62,584 nucleotides of DNA from Candidatus Fermentithermobacillaceae bacterium (GCA_012840345.1 DULO01000094.1:1-62584), one strand, 5' to 3'. Positions 25,932 to 38,134 are shown, counted from the first letter of the stretch. The notes: a model not told the origin generated them from the sequence alone. Numbers and translations: made by a program.

Positions 25932-26732
25932 TCAGGGGATAGCCTTTCGCAGGTCTTCTTCGCACGGGCACGACCGCTTTTCCGGCAGCGCCTCGATGAC
26001 TCCCTTGATGAGAGTCTTCAGCTTCTCGGTGTTCTCCGCGAATACCTTTATTACTTCTTCTTGCGTCACCGGCTTGATGTCCTCGCGTCCTTCAAGACCC
26101 ACGTCATAGTCGGTTATCAGGGACACGTTCAGATAGCACATTCCCAACTCCCGGGCGAGGATGACCTCGGGATACCCCGTCATGTTGATGACTTTCCAAC
26201 CCATGGATGAGAACCACTTTGACTCCGCCCTGGTGGAAAATCTCGGGCCCTGGATGATCACCATGGTGCCGTCCGGGTGGAACGAGAGGCCTAAAGATTG
26301 CGCTGTCTTGATGGCCACCGCTCTCATTTCCGGGCAATATGGGTCGGCGGAACTGATATGTACCGCGCGGGGACCGTCAAAAAAGGTGTCCTTCCTGCCT
26401 GTTGTCCTGTCGACAAACTGATCGCAGATGACGAAGTCGCCGGGCTTGGCTTCCGGCTGCAAGCTGCCCGCGGCGCAGGGCCCTAAGACTCGCTCCACGC
26501 CCAAGTTCTTAAGCGCCCAAAGGTTGGCCCTGTAATTTACCATATGGGGAGGAAACTGATGGTTTCTGCCGTGCCTGGGCAGGAAGGCGACCGGCTTCCC
26601 TGCCACCTTCCCGATAGCGATGAGGTCGCTGGGCGCCCCGAAAGGAGTGTCCACTTTGACCTCGGTAACGTCATCCACAAACTTGTAGAAACCCGTTCCT
26701 CCGATTACCGCGATGCTGGCTCTTGGTTCCAT
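25932..26732 (-). CDS. mtnP: S-methyl-5'-thioadenosine phosphorylase
   Basis: A 266-residue purine nucleoside phosphorylase superfamily (MTAP) protein that splits methylthioadenosine into adenine and methylthioribose-1-phosphate. It opens with IAVIGGTGFYKF (phosphate-binding loop, about 7-18), then PFGAPSD, FLPRHGRNHQFPPHMVNYRANLWAL, and the base-recognition block KWFSSMGWKVINMTGYPEVILARELGMCY. The ATG at 26732 gives the family N-terminus, although the AAGGAGGG upstream is unusually far (about 22 bases). First gene of an operon with mtnA and the two AbrB-like genes. Confidence 0.93.
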   Translation of the reverse strand: MEPRASIAVIGGTGFYKFVDDVTEVKVDTPFGAPSDLIAIGKVAGKPVAFLPRHGRNHQFPPHMVNYRANLWALKNLGVERVLGPCAAGSLQPEAKPGDFVICDQFVDRTTGRKDTFFDGPRAVHISSADPYCPEMRAVAIKTAQSLGLSFHPDGTMVIIQGPRFSTRAESKWFSSMGWKVINMTGYPEVILARELGMCYLNVSLITDYDVGLEGREDIKPVTQEEVIKVFAENTEKLKTLIKGVIEALPEKRSCPCEEDLRKAIP

Positions 26733-26769
26733 AGCTCGCCGCTTGCGCGGGCTTCCCTCCTTAAGGACA

Positions 26770-26798
26770 CGCCTGCGATACGTGTTTCCTCGCAGGCG
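26770..26798. other. Hairpin between gyrA and mtnP
   Basis: A perfect 9-bp stem (CGCCTGCGA/TCGCAGGCG) lies in the gap after gyrA and before mtnP. Neither strand has a long T run, so terminator function is uncertain. Confidence 0.45.
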
Positions 26799-26841
26799 CG
26801 TTATTATTGGTGGCACCTAAACTAAATCCGTCCTCCGGCAC

Positions 26842-29277
26842 TTAACCCTGGTCGTCGTCGACCTCGAAAACGCTGCAGGCCGAGAGCCTGTCGGGCGGCT
26901 CTATCCTCATCACCCTGACGCCCAGTGAGGCCCTGTGCAGCTCCTTGATTTCCGACACCTGGGTGCGTATGGCGATCCCTTCAGCCGTCATAAGGAGCAT
27001 CTCGTCTTCCTTGTGGACGATCCTCATGACCGACAAAGGTCCGCTCTTCTCGCTGACCTTGAGGGCGATCACTCCTCCTCCTCCCCGCTTGTGCAGGGGG
27101 AACTCCTCTAGAGGAGTGACCTTGCCGTAACCCAAGAGGCTCACCAGCAACACGAGCCCTCCCCTGACGGTGCTGTCGGCGCCCACCACGGTGTCGCCTT
27201 CTCTTAGGCGTATGCCTATGACTCCGGCCGCTTCTCTCCCCATAGCGCGGACGTCCTCGACGGCAAACCGTATGGTTTTCCCGTCAGCCGTGGCAATGAG
27301 CATCTCATCCCCGTCTGTCACGCGCTTTACTTGAATCAAGGAGTCGCCGGGCTTGAGAGTGAGGGCGCGAAGCCCTGACCTTCGCACGTTGGAAAACTCG
27401 CTAAGGGGCGTCCTCTTGCAGATGCCGTTCTTGGTCACGAAGAACAAGTCTCCCTCAGCGTCAAGGCTCACGGGAATCATGGCCGTGACCCGTTCGTCCT
27501 CGGCGAGTTGCACTAGACGCGAGACCAAGTAGCCCTTTGCCTGCCTTCCGGCCTCAGGTATGTCGTATACCTTTAGCCAGTAAGCCTTTCCTGACGTGGT
27601 GAAGAGCAACAGGGACTGCCGGGTAGTGGTCGTGACTACCTTCTCAACCCAGTCTTCGTCTCTTGTCTGCATGGCGGTGGCGCCCATTCCGCCCCTTCTC
27701 TGGCTCCTGTAGACCGAGAGCGGCATGCGCTTGATGTACCCCATGCGGGTCAAGAGGACGGTGACTTCCTCTTCGACTATGAGCTCTTCCTCTTTGATCT
27801 CATCCACCGCGTCGATAATGCGGGTCTTGCGCGGGTCGGCGAAGGACTTCTTGACGTCCCGAAGCTCCTTCTTGATGATCCCCATGAGCATGCGCTCAGA
27901 GCCCAACACGGCCTTTAGATACTCGATCTCCTTTAGGAGCTGGCGCCTTTCTTCTATGATCTTGTCCCGTTCCAGACGGGTCAGGCGCTCTAGCCGCATG
28001 TCCAAAATCGCCTTCGCCTGAATGTCGTCGAGCCCGAAACGCTCCATCAATCCCTGGTGGGCGGCTTGAGGAGTGGCCGAGGCACGGATCAACGCTATGA
28101 CTTCGTCCAGGTTGTCGAGGGCAATGACCAATCCTGCCAGGATATGTGCCCTCTCCTCGGCTTTCCGGAGCTCGAACTTGGTCCTTCTTATGACAACGTC
28201 CTTCCGGTGCATGAGGTAGTGCCAAAGCATGCCTTTGAGGTTTAGGACCTGGGGCCGTCCGTCAACCAAGGCGAGCATAATGCCGCCAAAGCTGGTCTGC
28301 AGGTTGGTGTGCTTGAATAGCTGGTTAAGGACAACTTCGGCCTCTACGTCCCGGCGGACCTCGATAACGATGCGCAGGCCCTCCTTCTTGTCGCTCTCAT
28401 CCCTGAGGTCGGTCACGCCTTGTATTTTCTTGTCCCGGACCAGAGTAGCGATGGACTCGATGAGCCGCGCCTTGTTCACTTGATACGGCAACTCGTCCAC
28501 GATAATAGTCTGCTTCCCGCTTCTCTCCCGCTCGATCCTGGTCTTGGCCCTGACCGTAAGGATGCCGCGGCCGGTGGTGTACAACGAGCGGACCGCGTCG
28601 GTTCCGACCACGAGTGCTCCGGTCGGGAAGTCGGGCCCCTGTACGTACTGCATCAGTTCTAACGAACTCAGCTCAGGGTTGTCGATGAGGGCGTCGAGGG
28701 CATCTACTACCTCGCCCAGGTTATGTGGAGGTATATTTGTCGCCATTCCGACCGCGATGCCAGAAGACCCGTTGATCAGCAGGTTGGGTATCCGGGACGG
28801 AAGCACCGTCGGCTCTTTCAGGGTATCGTCAAAGTTGGGCAGCCAGTCTATGGTCTCTTTGTCTATGTCGACCAGGAGTTCCTCGGCGATGGCCGTGAGC
28901 CTGGCCTCGGTGTACCTTTGGGCGGCTGCCGGGTCTCCGTCCACGGAACCGAAGTTTCCGTGCCCGTCCACCAGGGGATACCTCATGTTGAACGGTTGAG
29001 CCATGCGGACCAGGGCGTCGTAGATGGCCGATTCCCCGTGGGGATGGTACTTACCCATGGTCTCGCCGACGATCCTCGCGGACTTCTTGTGAGGCTTGTC
29101 GTGACGGAGGCTCAGCTCGTCCATGGCGTAAATGATGCGCCGTTGAACAGGCTTAAGGCCGTCCCTCACATCGGGTAAAGCGCGAGAAACGATGACGCTC
29201 ATCGAGTAATCGATGTACGAGCGCTTCATCTCTTCTTCTATTAGAGTTGGAACGATCCGTGTAACGTCTTCTGCCAT
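26842..29277 (-). CDS. gyrA: DNA gyrase subunit A
   Basis: The 811-residue DNA-cleaving subunit of gyrase. The catalytic Tyr122 is in [12 protein letters not shown], and the quinolone-determining region reads [15 protein letters not shown]. The C-terminal beta-pinwheel holds the GyrA box QRRGGMGAT (about residue 530), which marks gyrase rather than topoisomerase IV. With GyrB it introduces negative supercoils using ATP. It lies 12 bases after gyrB behind AGGAGGC. It is the last gene of the dnaN-recF-gyr run. Confidence 0.97.
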   Translation of the reverse strand: MAEDVTRIVPTLIEEEMKRSYIDYSMSVIVSRALPDVRDGLKPVQRRIIYAMDELSLRHDKPHKKSARIVGETMGKYHPHGESAIYDALVRMAQPFNMRYPLVDGHGNFGSVDGDPAAAQRYTEARLTAIAEELLVDIDKETIDWLPNFDDTLKEPTVLPSRIPNLLINGSSGIAVGMATNIPPHNLGEVVDALDALIDNPELSSLELMQYVQGPDFPTGALVVGTDAVRSLYTTGRGILTVRAKTRIERERSGKQTIIVDELPYQVNKARLIESIATLVRDKKIQGVTDLRDESDKKEGLRIVIEVRRDVEAEVVLNQLFKHTNLQTSFGGIMLALVDGRPQVLNLKGMLWHYLMHRKDVVIRRTKFELRKAEERAHILAGLVIALDNLDEVIALIRASATPQAAHQGLMERFGLDDIQAKAILDMRLERLTRLERDKIIEERRQLLKEIEYLKAVLGSERMLMGIIKKELRDVKKSFADPRKTRIIDAVDEIKEEELIVEEEVTVLLTRMGYIKRMPLSVYRSQRRGGMGATAMQTRDEDWVEKVVTTTTRQSLLLFTTSGKAYWLKVYDIPEAGRQAKGYLVSRLVQLAEDERVTAMIPVSLDAEGDLFFVTKNGICKRTPLSEFSNVRRSGLRALTLKPGDSLIQVKRVTDGDEMLIATADGKTIRFAVEDVRAMGREAAGVIGIRLREGDTVVGADSTVRGGLVLLVSLLGYGKVTPLEEFPLHKRGGGGVIALKVSEKSGPLSVMRIVHKEDEMLLMTAEGIAIRTQVSEIKELHRASLGVRVMRIEPPDRLSACSVFEVDDDQG

Positions 29278-29289
29278 AACGAAAGCCTC

Positions 29290-31499
<2,210 letters not shown>

Positions 31500-31509
31500 A
31501 TGCCAAGCG

Positions 31510-32361
31510 TCACTCCTTCTTCAGGATGGCCGCGAGCCTCTTGCCTAGGATTTCGGAGATTTCCCGTTGAGTTAGCCCCTCCGCGGTCTTGCCTGACCTG
31601 AGCGCCAATAGCTTGGCCACAGTTTCTACCATTTCCACACTTTTCCGTTCTTTCCTGTCGGACTGCGCCAGGCTTGAGCGGATGAACGAACTCCATCTGG
31701 AATCCAGTTCATCGCGTGCCCTTTGGACCAACCAGAGGTCGGTGATCCCAAGGGTCTGAGATACGGCGTCGTCAGTCAGGTCAGGATGCCGCTCCAAGAG
31801 GGCGACCGCGCTGTTGTACTGATAGAGTTCCCTGCGTGCCTCGCACATAGGACACTCATTCTTACCGGGAGGAAACAGGTAGCCACACTTCTCGCATGTC
31901 TTGTAGCCCTTGGCCTTCAATTCCGCCACACGCCGGCGCATGGTCGCTTTGAGGCTTACGAGGACACGGTCAAGGTCCTTCTCCTGCCTGTCCCGGTTTT
32001 GGCCTCGCGGACCGCTTCGTTTTGGACCGGCGCTCTCCGCGAAGCGCGATCCTTCCCTTGCCGCCGCGCGCCACAAGTGTTCCGAGAAGCGAATTTCCCG
32101 GAAATACTGGCCGCCCAAAGCATTGTTGACCTTGGAGAGGATTTCGGGCGCCATGAAGGTGAGTTCCTGAGACCACACTGAGGAAGAGGTGGCGACGTAC
32201 AAAGTGTCTCCGTCGATCCGCCTGGGAAACGCGTGTTTCGATAGCTCGCCGACTAGTCTTGGCCAGAGAACGTACACTTGGTACTTGCGGGCCTTCTGAA
32301 ACAAACCGAGGTCGTTAAGGCTCTTTTCAATGATGTGCCCGAGACTCGCGAACTCGTTCAT
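31510..32361 (-). CDS. DciA-like (DUF721) protein with a C-terminal zinc ribbon and extension
   Basis: A 283-residue protein. Residues about 5-100 are a DUF721/DciA domain (LYVATSSSVWSQELTFMAPEIL.KVN), a fold that in other bacteria recruits the replicative helicase. DUF721 proteins at this locus are usually much shorter. Here a linker is followed by a four-Cys zinc ribbon (CEKCGYLFPPGKNECPMC, about 166-183) and a ~90-residue helical tail. The ATG overlaps the recF stop (4 bases). The position in the dnaA-gyr cluster fits a replication-initiation role, but this is inferred. Confidence 0.8.
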   Translation of the reverse strand: MNEFASLGHIIEKSLNDLGLFQKARKYQVYVLWPRLVGELSKHAFPRRIDGDTLYVATSSSVWSQELTFMAPEILSKVNNALGGQYFREIRFSEHLWRAAAREGSRFAESAGPKRSGPRGQNRDRQEKDLDRVLVSLKATMRRRVAELKAKGYKTCEKCGYLFPPGKNECPMCEARRELYQYNSAVALLERHPDLTDDAVSQTLGITDLWLVQRARDELDSRWSSFIRSSLAQSDRKERKSVEMVETVAKLLALRSGKTAEGLTQREISEILGKRLAAILKKE

Positions 32362-33458
32362 AAGGGTTTCACCGTATCCTCCCCCACGGCGTACATTCGC
32401 ACGTTACTGCCGGCGATAGGCACGGGATCCGTGGATGTGAGGAGTATTTGATGGCCGAAATCGCAGAGGGACAACACTTTTTCTCTTCTGCTCTCGTCCA
32501 GCTCTGAAAACACGTCATCGAGAAGAAGCACGGGCTTTCGCATAAGCCGCTCCTCCAAGGCCCTTGCTTCAGCGAGCCTTAACGCCAGGGCTACGCTTCT
32601 CTGTTCTCCCTGAGAGCCGAAGTACCTGACAGTCTTGTCGCCAAAAGTAATGGATATGTCGTCACGGTGGGGCCCGACGAGAGTCACTCCCCTATTCCGC
32701 TCCTCGGCACGGATAGAAGCGAGCTTTTCTCGAAAGAGCCGGGCTGTATCCTCTCTAGAGCCGCTTAGGTCCCCCAGCGAGGAAGAGTACGAAACGGAGC
32801 ATTCATCGCCTGAGATGAACCGGTAAGTGTCGCTCACCTGTCCCGAGAATGTGGACATGAGCGAGAGCCGCCTGTTCAACACCGCCGAGCCTGAGTCGAT
32901 GAGGATTTGGTCAAGACCCTCTAAAGTCTTGTCCCAGGAGCTGCTCATGAACGCTTTCTTGAGTATGGCGTTTCGCCTGGTTACGGTATCTTCGTACCTG
33001 CTCAGTTCCCTGGCGTAGCCCGGGTCCAGCCTGGACAAGAGCGAGTCCAGAAACCTTCTCCTAAGAGACGAACCTCTCTTTACCATATAGAGGTCGTCGG
33101 GCGAGAAGTAGACGCAAGGGAAATGCGCTACCAGCTCTGGCCTTTTCGCGGGCCTATCGTCTATGAGAACTCGCCTGCGGAGAGCGGGTCTAACGATCGT
33201 GTCTATTCTTATATAGCTTGTCTGGTCAGGCTCTGTAAGCCGGGCTCCAAGCGTGAAGCGGTCCGTACCCCACCTGGCCAGGTCCAGGTCGCGCTCAGCC
33301 CGGGGTGAGGTCAAGGTGGACAGGTAATAACAGGCCTCCAGCAAGTTGGTCTTGCCTTGGGCGTTTTTCCCAAAGAACAAGGACACACCCGGAGTCAGGG
33401 ACAACTCCAGGTGGGCGTAGTTGCGAAAATCATGAAGGTATAAAGAAGCTAACGTCAC
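32358..33458 (-). CDS. recF: DNA replication and repair protein RecF
   Basis: A 366-residue SMC-like ABC-type ATPase of the RecFOR pathway, which loads RecA at gaps in single-stranded DNA. The Walker A motif is in FFGKNAQGKTNLLEA (about 29-43), the signature motif is SQGEQRSVALALRLAEA (about 281-297) and Walker B is VLLLDDVFSELDESRR (about 310-325). Starts at GTG, three bases downstream of dnaN. Its position between dnaN and remB is the standard order. Confidence 0.96.
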   Translation of the reverse strand: MTLASLYLHDFRNYAHLELSLTPGVSLFFGKNAQGKTNLLEACYYLSTLTSPRAERDLDLARWGTDRFTLGARLTEPDQTSYIRIDTIVRPALRRRVLIDDRPAKRPELVAHFPCVYFSPDDLYMVKRGSSLRRRFLDSLLSRLDPGYARELSRYEDTVTRRNAILKKAFMSSSWDKTLEGLDQILIDSGSAVLNRRLSLMSTFSGQVSDTYRFISGDECSVSYSSSLGDLSGSREDTARLFREKLASIRAEERNRGVTLVGPHRDDISITFGDKTVRYFGSQGEQRSVALALRLAEARALEERLMRKPVLLLDDVFSELDESRREKVLSLCDFGHQILLTSTDPVPIAGSNVRMYAVGEDTVKPL

Positions 33459-33461
33459 GCG

Positions 33462-34598
33462 CTAAAACGTACCTTTCGGGCTGCTCATGGGCATTACCAC
33501 ATACGTCGCCTGCACGGCGGCTTCGCCCTCTTGGTCCTCCACCGGTTCCAGCTTCATAGGACTCACCAAGCCGGAAATGCCGATAAAAGTGTCTTGGGAT
33601 CCGATCTTCTCCAGGGCCTGCAATATGTACTTGTGTTGCACCCATATCTCTACGTCTTCGCCGGTGATAATGGCAGGAACCGACTCCTCCATCCTACCCT
33701 TCTCAGGTGACCCGGCCTTTACCGTAAGGGTCCCGGAGGCCTTGTTCAGGATGATCCTCATGGCCCGGTCTTCCTCGCTAGCCACAATGGCCGCCCTAGA
33801 CGACGCCCTAAGCAGGCCTTCCGTAGGCACCCTCGCCGATGACGAGAATACCTTTCGTATGACCTGCTCATAAGGATAATACTGTCCGTCTATCAGCCTG
33901 GAAAAGCACGAGATGGACTTAGTTGAGAAGTACATATGGTTTTCGCCGATGGTTAGTTCGATCTCGTCATCGTTTTCCGTGTCTGACAAGCGGGCTATAT
34001 CCGACAATATGTTCGCCGAGATTATTGCCTTTGCTTCCTTAGCGCTCACGGTTGCCACGGCCCGGGACAGCGCGAACTGGTCGGTGCTAACGACGATCAT
34101 CTGGTCATCCTTGAACTCCAGGAAGCAAGCGCCCCACAAAGGCCTTGCTGGGTTTGCCACCGCGCACGTGGCTCCTACCTTCACCATTTCCCGGAAAAGA
34201 TCCGCCTTAATCCTGACTTTTTCCCCATTCTTGCTCTCAGGCCATCTCGGGAAATCGTCGGCCGGCACGGCGTTTAGGACCATCTCGGAGCCGCCTGCCC
34301 GTATCACCAAGGCCCAAGCGGATTCATCCAAACTGAGGTTGACTTCGCTGGTAGATATGGTGCGTACAACATCCTCAAGTATCTTAGACGAAACGACGAG
34401 AGATCCCGGCGATCGCACGTCGGCTTCCGCCGTGGCTCTTACACCCCAGTCGAGGTTTGTGCCTGAAAACACCAATCTGTCAGAAAGGGCTTCGATTAAA
34501 CATCCCTTTATTGCCGGAACAGTGCTTCTAGAGGGAATTGGACGGGACGCGGTCCTGACGAGCCACTGGAGACTGTCTTTCTGTATGGTTGCGTTCAC
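33462..34598 (-). CDS. dnaN: DNA polymerase III beta sliding clamp
   Basis: A 378-residue ring-forming processivity clamp with the three-domain pattern. It begins MNATIQKDSLQWLVRTASRPIPSRSTVPAIKGCLIEA and carries the conserved stretch RWPESKNGEKVRI in domain 2. The C-terminus ATYVVMPMSSP is a variant of the usual VMPMR ending. The gene follows dnaA with a 293-base gap full of DnaA boxes. Confidence 0.96.
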   Translation of the reverse strand: MNATIQKDSLQWLVRTASRPIPSRSTVPAIKGCLIEALSDRLVFSGTNLDWGVRATAEADVRSPGSLVVSSKILEDVVRTISTSEVNLSLDESAWALVIRAGGSEMVLNAVPADDFPRWPESKNGEKVRIKADLFREMVKVGATCAVANPARPLWGACFLEFKDDQMIVVSTDQFALSRAVATVSAKEAKAIISANILSDIARLSDTENDDEIELTIGENHMYFSTKSISCFSRLIDGQYYPYEQVIRKVFSSSARVPTEGLLRASSRAAIVASEEDRAMRIILNKASGTLTVKAGSPEKGRMEESVPAIITGEDVEIWVQHKYILQALEKIGSQDTFIGISGLVSPMKLEPVEDQEGEAAVQATYVVMPMSSPKGTF

Positions 34599-34891
34599 CT
34601 TTAGCTTTATCCCCCTTCTCGGAACGAAACGCTTTGGGTTACATTCCTTCCCTGTATTCTTCTCTGTGGATTATATAAAACCGCCGTAGTAGTAGCGGGC
34701 GTTGATTTGTTCATAAGGCAAGATTCGAGCAGTTAAATGTCATTTCCTTCCCTGTGAGGGATTTGTGGATGCCTTGTGGATGAGAGTGGATAACTCACGG
34801 TGGGCGGCGGGCGGCCGGGAGTTATGAACAGCTTTTCAACAGCCGCCGGCGTAAAGCTAACACGCTCATCCACAGGCCACGCACAGGGATA
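34599..34891. other. oriC: Origin of replication, dnaA-dnaN part (DnaA boxes and AT-rich patch)
   Basis: A non-coding gap with several near-consensus DnaA boxes (TTATCCACA): 34665-34673 (TAATCCACA on the minus strand), 34775-34783 (TCATCCACA, minus), 34785-34793 (TTATCCACT, minus) and 34866-34874 (TCATCCACA, plus). An AT-rich patch (TTATATAAAA, 34671-34680) could be the unwinding element. This is the usual location of the unwound half of a bipartite Gram-positive origin. It must also hold the dnaN promoter; TATAAT within that patch is a candidate -10 box. Confidence 0.75.
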
Positions 34892-36256
34892 TTACCCCTC
34901 CCGGATCCTTCGGGTAAGCTCCTGCAAGGTTTCCTCCAAGTCGGGGTTTTGCTTTCGCTCCGCTTCCAGCTTCTCGTACGCGTGGAGCACGGTAGTATGG
35001 TCGCGGCCGCCGAACTGCTCGCCTATACGAGGCAAGGAGGCGTCGGTCAGCGTTCGGCAAAGGTACATGGCCACCTGGCGTGGAAAGGCGATGTTCCTGG
35101 TGCGCCTCTTAGCCGTGAAATCGGAAGTGTCCAGGTGGTAGTAGTCGGCAACGATCTTCTTGATTGTGTCCATTGTGATTGGGACCTGCTTCTTATCGGG
35201 CAGGAGGTCCCGGAGGACTTCTTTGCAGACGTCCAGCGTCACCGGTTTTCGGTGAAGGGCGGTATAGGCCAAGAGACGGATGAGAGCCCCTTCCAGTTCC
35301 CTCACGTTGGAAGGAATGCGTTCCGCGATATACTGGCAAACCTCGATAGGCACTTCCCTGTTTTCGATCTCGGCCTTCTTTCTGAGAATGGCCATTCGGG
35401 TCTCAAGATCAGGCGGCTGGATATCGCAGATGAGACCCCACTCAAAGCGAGTTCTGAGCCTTTCCTCAAGCGTCGCTATCTCCTTCGGAGATCGGTCCGA
35501 AGAGATCACTATCTGTTTGGACGCCTGGTGAAGCGCGTCAAAGGTGTGGAAAAACTCTTCCTGGGTCGCGTCTTTTCCCGCGACAAACTGAATGTCGTCA
35601 ATGAGAAGAAGGTCCACGTTCCTGTAACGGTTTCTAAACTGCTGCGTGGTGCCTTCCTGGATCGCGTGGATCAGCTCGTTGGTGAAAGTCTCGGACGAGA
35701 CGTAAGAGACCTTCATGGACGGGTGATGGGCGAGGACATAATGGGCTATAGCCTGCATGAGGTGGGTTTTCCCGAGGCCCACTCCCCCGTAGAGGAATAG
35801 AGGGTTGTAGATCTTAGCGGGGCTTTCAGACACAGCGTAGGCGGCGGCGTGAGCGAAACGGTTGGAGGCGCCGACGATGAAGTTCTCAAAGCTGTACCTT
35901 GGATTAAGGCCCTTTATGTATTGGGAAATCTCTTCGACCTGTTTTTTCTTTCTGATAGGAATGAGTTCTGTGTCGGAAGGGAACAACGCGCCCGGGACCG
36001 GTTTCTCCTGAGTGGCCACGGTGAAGCGGATGTCGCACTCGAGGCCGTAGGCTTCGCGCCAGGCCGCCCGCAGGTCGTCTCTGTAGTGGGACTCAATCCA
36101 GTTCTTCGCGAATTCGCTGGGAACAAGGATGGTCAGGGTGTTGCCCTTTAAGGATTGGGGTTTGGTCTCCCGGAGCCAGTTAAGGCTGGGAGTTGCCAAG
36201 CGGGACGATACCCTGGAGAGAGTATCCGCCCAGAAATCGTCAAGGTTCTTTACCAT
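34892..36256 (-). CDS. dnaA: Chromosomal replication initiator DnaA
   Basis: A 454-residue AAA+ initiator that binds DnaA boxes and melts oriC. Domain I is at residues 1-90. FIVGASNRFAHAAAYAV starts domain III, followed by Walker A (GGVGLGKTHL, about 154-163) and Walker B (LLLIDDIQF). The C-terminal DNA-binding domain carries the DnaA signature (GGRDHTTVLHAYEKLE, about 420-435). The ATG at 36256 gives the typical family N-terminus, though the upstream ribosome-binding site is weak. DnaA boxes flank the gene on both sides. Confidence 0.97.
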   Translation of the reverse strand: MVKNLDDFWADTLSRVSSRLATPSLNWLRETKPQSLKGNTLTILVPSEFAKNWIESHYRDDLRAAWREAYGLECDIRFTVATQEKPVPGALFPSDTELIPIRKKKQVEEISQYIKGLNPRYSFENFIVGASNRFAHAAAYAVSESPAKIYNPLFLYGGVGLGKTHLMQAIAHYVLAHHPSMKVSYVSSETFTNELIHAIQEGTTQQFRNRYRNVDLLLIDDIQFVAGKDATQEEFFHTFDALHQASKQIVISSDRSPKEIATLEERLRTRFEWGLICDIQPPDLETRMAILRKKAEIENREVPIEVCQYIAERIPSNVRELEGALIRLLAYTALHRKPVTLDVCKEVLRDLLPDKKQVPITMDTIKKIVADYYHLDTSDFTAKRRTRNIAFPRQVAMYLCRTLTDASLPRIGEQFGGRDHTTVLHAYEKLEAERKQNPDLEETLQELTRRIREG

Positions 36257-36642
36257 TCCACTACCACCATTTCCTAACCTCTTGCCGGTTGATGATCTCC
36301 GCTCCCGCGAGACTCGACGAGCTAAAACCGGTACTACGCTGGGTTATTCATCGCTGTATAACCTTACGCCGCTGGCTAGACGCCCTTGCGGCGAGGCGTT
36401 CCTGGCGCATGCCAGTTTGTTCTGCGTGAGTTTTGACGTATAGAAAACTCACAGGTTATACACACGGTTATCAACAGGTGTGGATAAAGTTCCGGCAAGA
36501 CGGTTGCCGGAGCCTGTCCAGGGAGCAGCGTCTGTGGAAAACTATATCAGGGCACCCCCGTCTCGACAACGAAACGATTGTACGGTTTGGGGCGAAAAGA
36601 AAGGCGTTCTTGGCGAGAAAATCCCTGGAAGAAGCGTGTTTA
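36257..36642. other. oriC: Origin of replication, part upstream of dnaA (DnaA box cluster)
   Basis: A non-coding stretch between divergent dnaA and rpmH. It has a tight cluster of DnaA boxes: TTATACACA at 36456-36464, TTATCAACA at 36468-36476, a perfect TTATCCACA on the minus strand at 36479-36487, and TTTTCCACA on the minus strand at 36533-36541. Three boxes fall within 32 bases, two of them full consensus. The rest of the gap should contain the dnaA promoter, which I could not place with confidence. Confidence 0.8.
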
Positions 36643-36671
36643 TTGACACTATTTCGGGGCTAAGATATAAT
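36643..36671 (+). promoter_or_regulatory. Perfect consensus sigma-A promoter for rpmH-rnpA
   Basis: TTGACA (36643-36648) and TATAAT (36666-36671) are both exact and separated by exactly 17 bases. It lies 55 bases before the rpmH start and should be very strong. Confidence 0.93.
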
Positions 36672-36726
36672 TCCATGGACTCTTGGGACCAAGTTCCAGG
36701 AGGGCACCATAGGAGGAGAAAACTCG

Positions 36727-36861
36727 ATGAAGCGTACGTACCAGCCCAAGAGGCGTAAAAGACTTAGGACTCACGGTTTCCTGGCCAGGATGGCCACGAA
36801 GAGCGGCCGAAAAGTACTGGCCCGCAGGCGCGCCAAGGGCAGATCCGTTCTGACTGTTTAG
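36727..36861 (+). CDS. rpmH: Ribosomal protein L34
   Basis: A 44-residue, very basic protein of the large ribosomal subunit beginning [22 protein letters not shown], which is diagnostic for L34. Its length is exactly that of the bacterial family. It is preceded by AGGAGAA and a perfect promoter, and leads the rpmH-rnpA-yidD-yidC-jag series. Confidence 0.98.
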   Translation: MKRTYQPKRRKRLRTHGFLARMATKSGRKVLARRRAKGRSVLTV

Positions 36862-36901
36862 AGCGTCTTATCTAAGCACTTAGGGAAATGAGGCTCACCC
36901 G

Positions 36902-37240
36902 GTGGTGTCAGGCAGGATACCCGCCCCGTCGTATCGTAAGGTGTACGAGGAAGGACGCTCAGCAGGAAACCGCTATCTGGTCTTATACTACCTTCCTGGG
37001 GAAGTAGGCCTGAAGCTAGGGATAAGCGTGGGAAAGAAGCTGGGCAAAGCGGTTTTGAGGAACAAGCTTAAACGGCGGGTAAGAGAAGCGTTCCGAAAGA
37101 TCATGCCAAGGCTCGAAAAGAGCGGCGAACTTGTTTTTATCGTGAGAAGAAGCGCCGCCGCCTGCACGTACGGGGACATAGAGAACGCTATGAAGGACCT
37201 GCTGAAGAGGATGGAGCTCTTGGGAAACGCCGATGCTTAA
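36902..37240 (+). CDS. rnpA: Ribonuclease P protein component
   Basis: A 112-residue protein cofactor of the RNase P ribozyme, which trims the 5' ends of tRNAs. The RNA-binding signature is [13 protein letters not shown] (about 53-65), with [22 protein letters not shown] before it. The GTG start gives a slightly short N-terminus without the usual RLRKR element. The end overlaps yidD by 8 bases. Confidence 0.95.
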   Translation: MVSGRIPAPSYRKVYEEGRSAGNRYLVLYYLPGEVGLKLGISVGKKLGKAVLRNKLKRRVREAFRKIMPRLEKSGELVFIVRRSAAACTYGDIENAMKDLLKRMELLGNADA

Positions 37241-37499
37241 GAGATGCGCGCTACTCTTAATACGGTTCTATCAGACTTACATTTCACCCTTAAAGGGTCC
37301 GACGTGCAGGTACTACCCCACATGCTCCGAGTATGCCAGACAAGCCATCACAATCCACGGCCTGTGGAAGGGCCTGCTTCTGGCCTCGTGGCGTCTTTTG
37401 CGTTGCAATCCATTATCCCGCGGGGGTTACGATCCCGTTCCCTTGGGAAGCGGGGATCGGTCTACGAGGCCAAGGGGGGTCGGTGAGTGTCGTACATAG
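37233..37499 (+). CDS. yidD: Membrane protein insertion efficiency factor YidD
   Basis: An 88-residue protein with the family pattern [29 protein letters not shown]...[16 protein letters not shown], including the three conserved cysteines. It is a small membrane-associated helper of YidC. It overlaps both neighbours (rnpA by 8 bases, yidC by 13), so translation is coupled. Confidence 0.95.
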   Translation: MLKRCALLLIRFYQTYISPLKGPTCRYYPTCSEYARQAITIHGLWKGLLLASWRLLRCNPLSRGGYDPVPLGSGDRSTRPRGVGECRT

Positions 37500-38134
37500 T
37501 TGACTTTATGATCAGCATTATGAACGCAATCGAGGGAGTCACTCACAGTTGGGGATTGGCCATTGTGGGTCTCACCATTTTACTGCGACTGGTCCTATTG
37601 CCGTTTACGATCATGCAAGTGCGTTCGGCCAGGGCAATCGCGCTGATCACGCCGGAGCAGCAGAGAATTCAGAAGAAGTACAAGGACGATCCGGAACTTA
37701 TGAACCAGAAGATAATGGAGCTCTATAGAGAGCACAAGGTCAGTCCTTTTTCGAGCTGCTTGGGATTCGCGCTGCAGTGGCCGATCCTGATCGCGATGAT
37801 TAGGGCCCTTGGTGCCCACCCGGCTTTGGAAACGGCAACGTTCCTGGGGCTTAAGCTCGGAAGCCCACCGGATCCGTGGTGGCCATTGGCCTTGGTGGCG
37901 ATGGGCACCACGTACCTGGCCTTGCGTTTCTCGCCTTCCTTGAACGCGTCTCAGCAGCAGCCCGGGTCGCAGAACGTTATGGCGGTAGCGATGGTCGGTT
38001 TGATGGCCTTCTTTGCCAGCAGGTACGCTGCTGCCGTGTCCGTGTACATCATCACTACGAACCTGGTAGGAATCCTTGAGCGTTACGTGATTCCCATGGG
38101 AAACGTGAATGCGGGAGGGGCAAGCGGCAAGTGA
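37487..38134 (+). CDS. yidC: Membrane protein insertase YidC/SpoIIIJ family
   Basis: A 215-residue Oxa1-type insertase with about five hydrophobic segments. The conserved positively charged residue of the groove is in [11 protein letters not shown] (about 30-40), and a cytoplasmic hairpin [37 protein letters not shown] follows. It is the short Gram-positive form without the large periplasmic domain; the N-terminus has no clear lipobox. The GTG start lies inside the end of yidD and its stop overlaps the jag start. Confidence 0.94.
   Translation: MSYIVDFMISIMNAIEGVTHSWGLAIVGLTILLRLVLLPFTIMQVRSARAIALITPEQQRIQKKYKDDPELMNQKIMELYREHKVSPFSSCLGFALQWPILIAMIRALGAHPALETATFLGLKLGSPPDPWWPLALVAMGTTYLALRFSPSLNASQQQPGSQNVMAVAMVGLMAFFASRYAAAVSVYIITTNLVGILERYVIPMGNVNAGGASGK

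Noticed and set aside
36889-36905. A frameshift at the start of rnpA, with an upstream ATG reading MRLTR in another frame
   Set aside because: The GTG-started frame already gives a near-normal RnpA length and N-terminal alignment, so no indel is needed.
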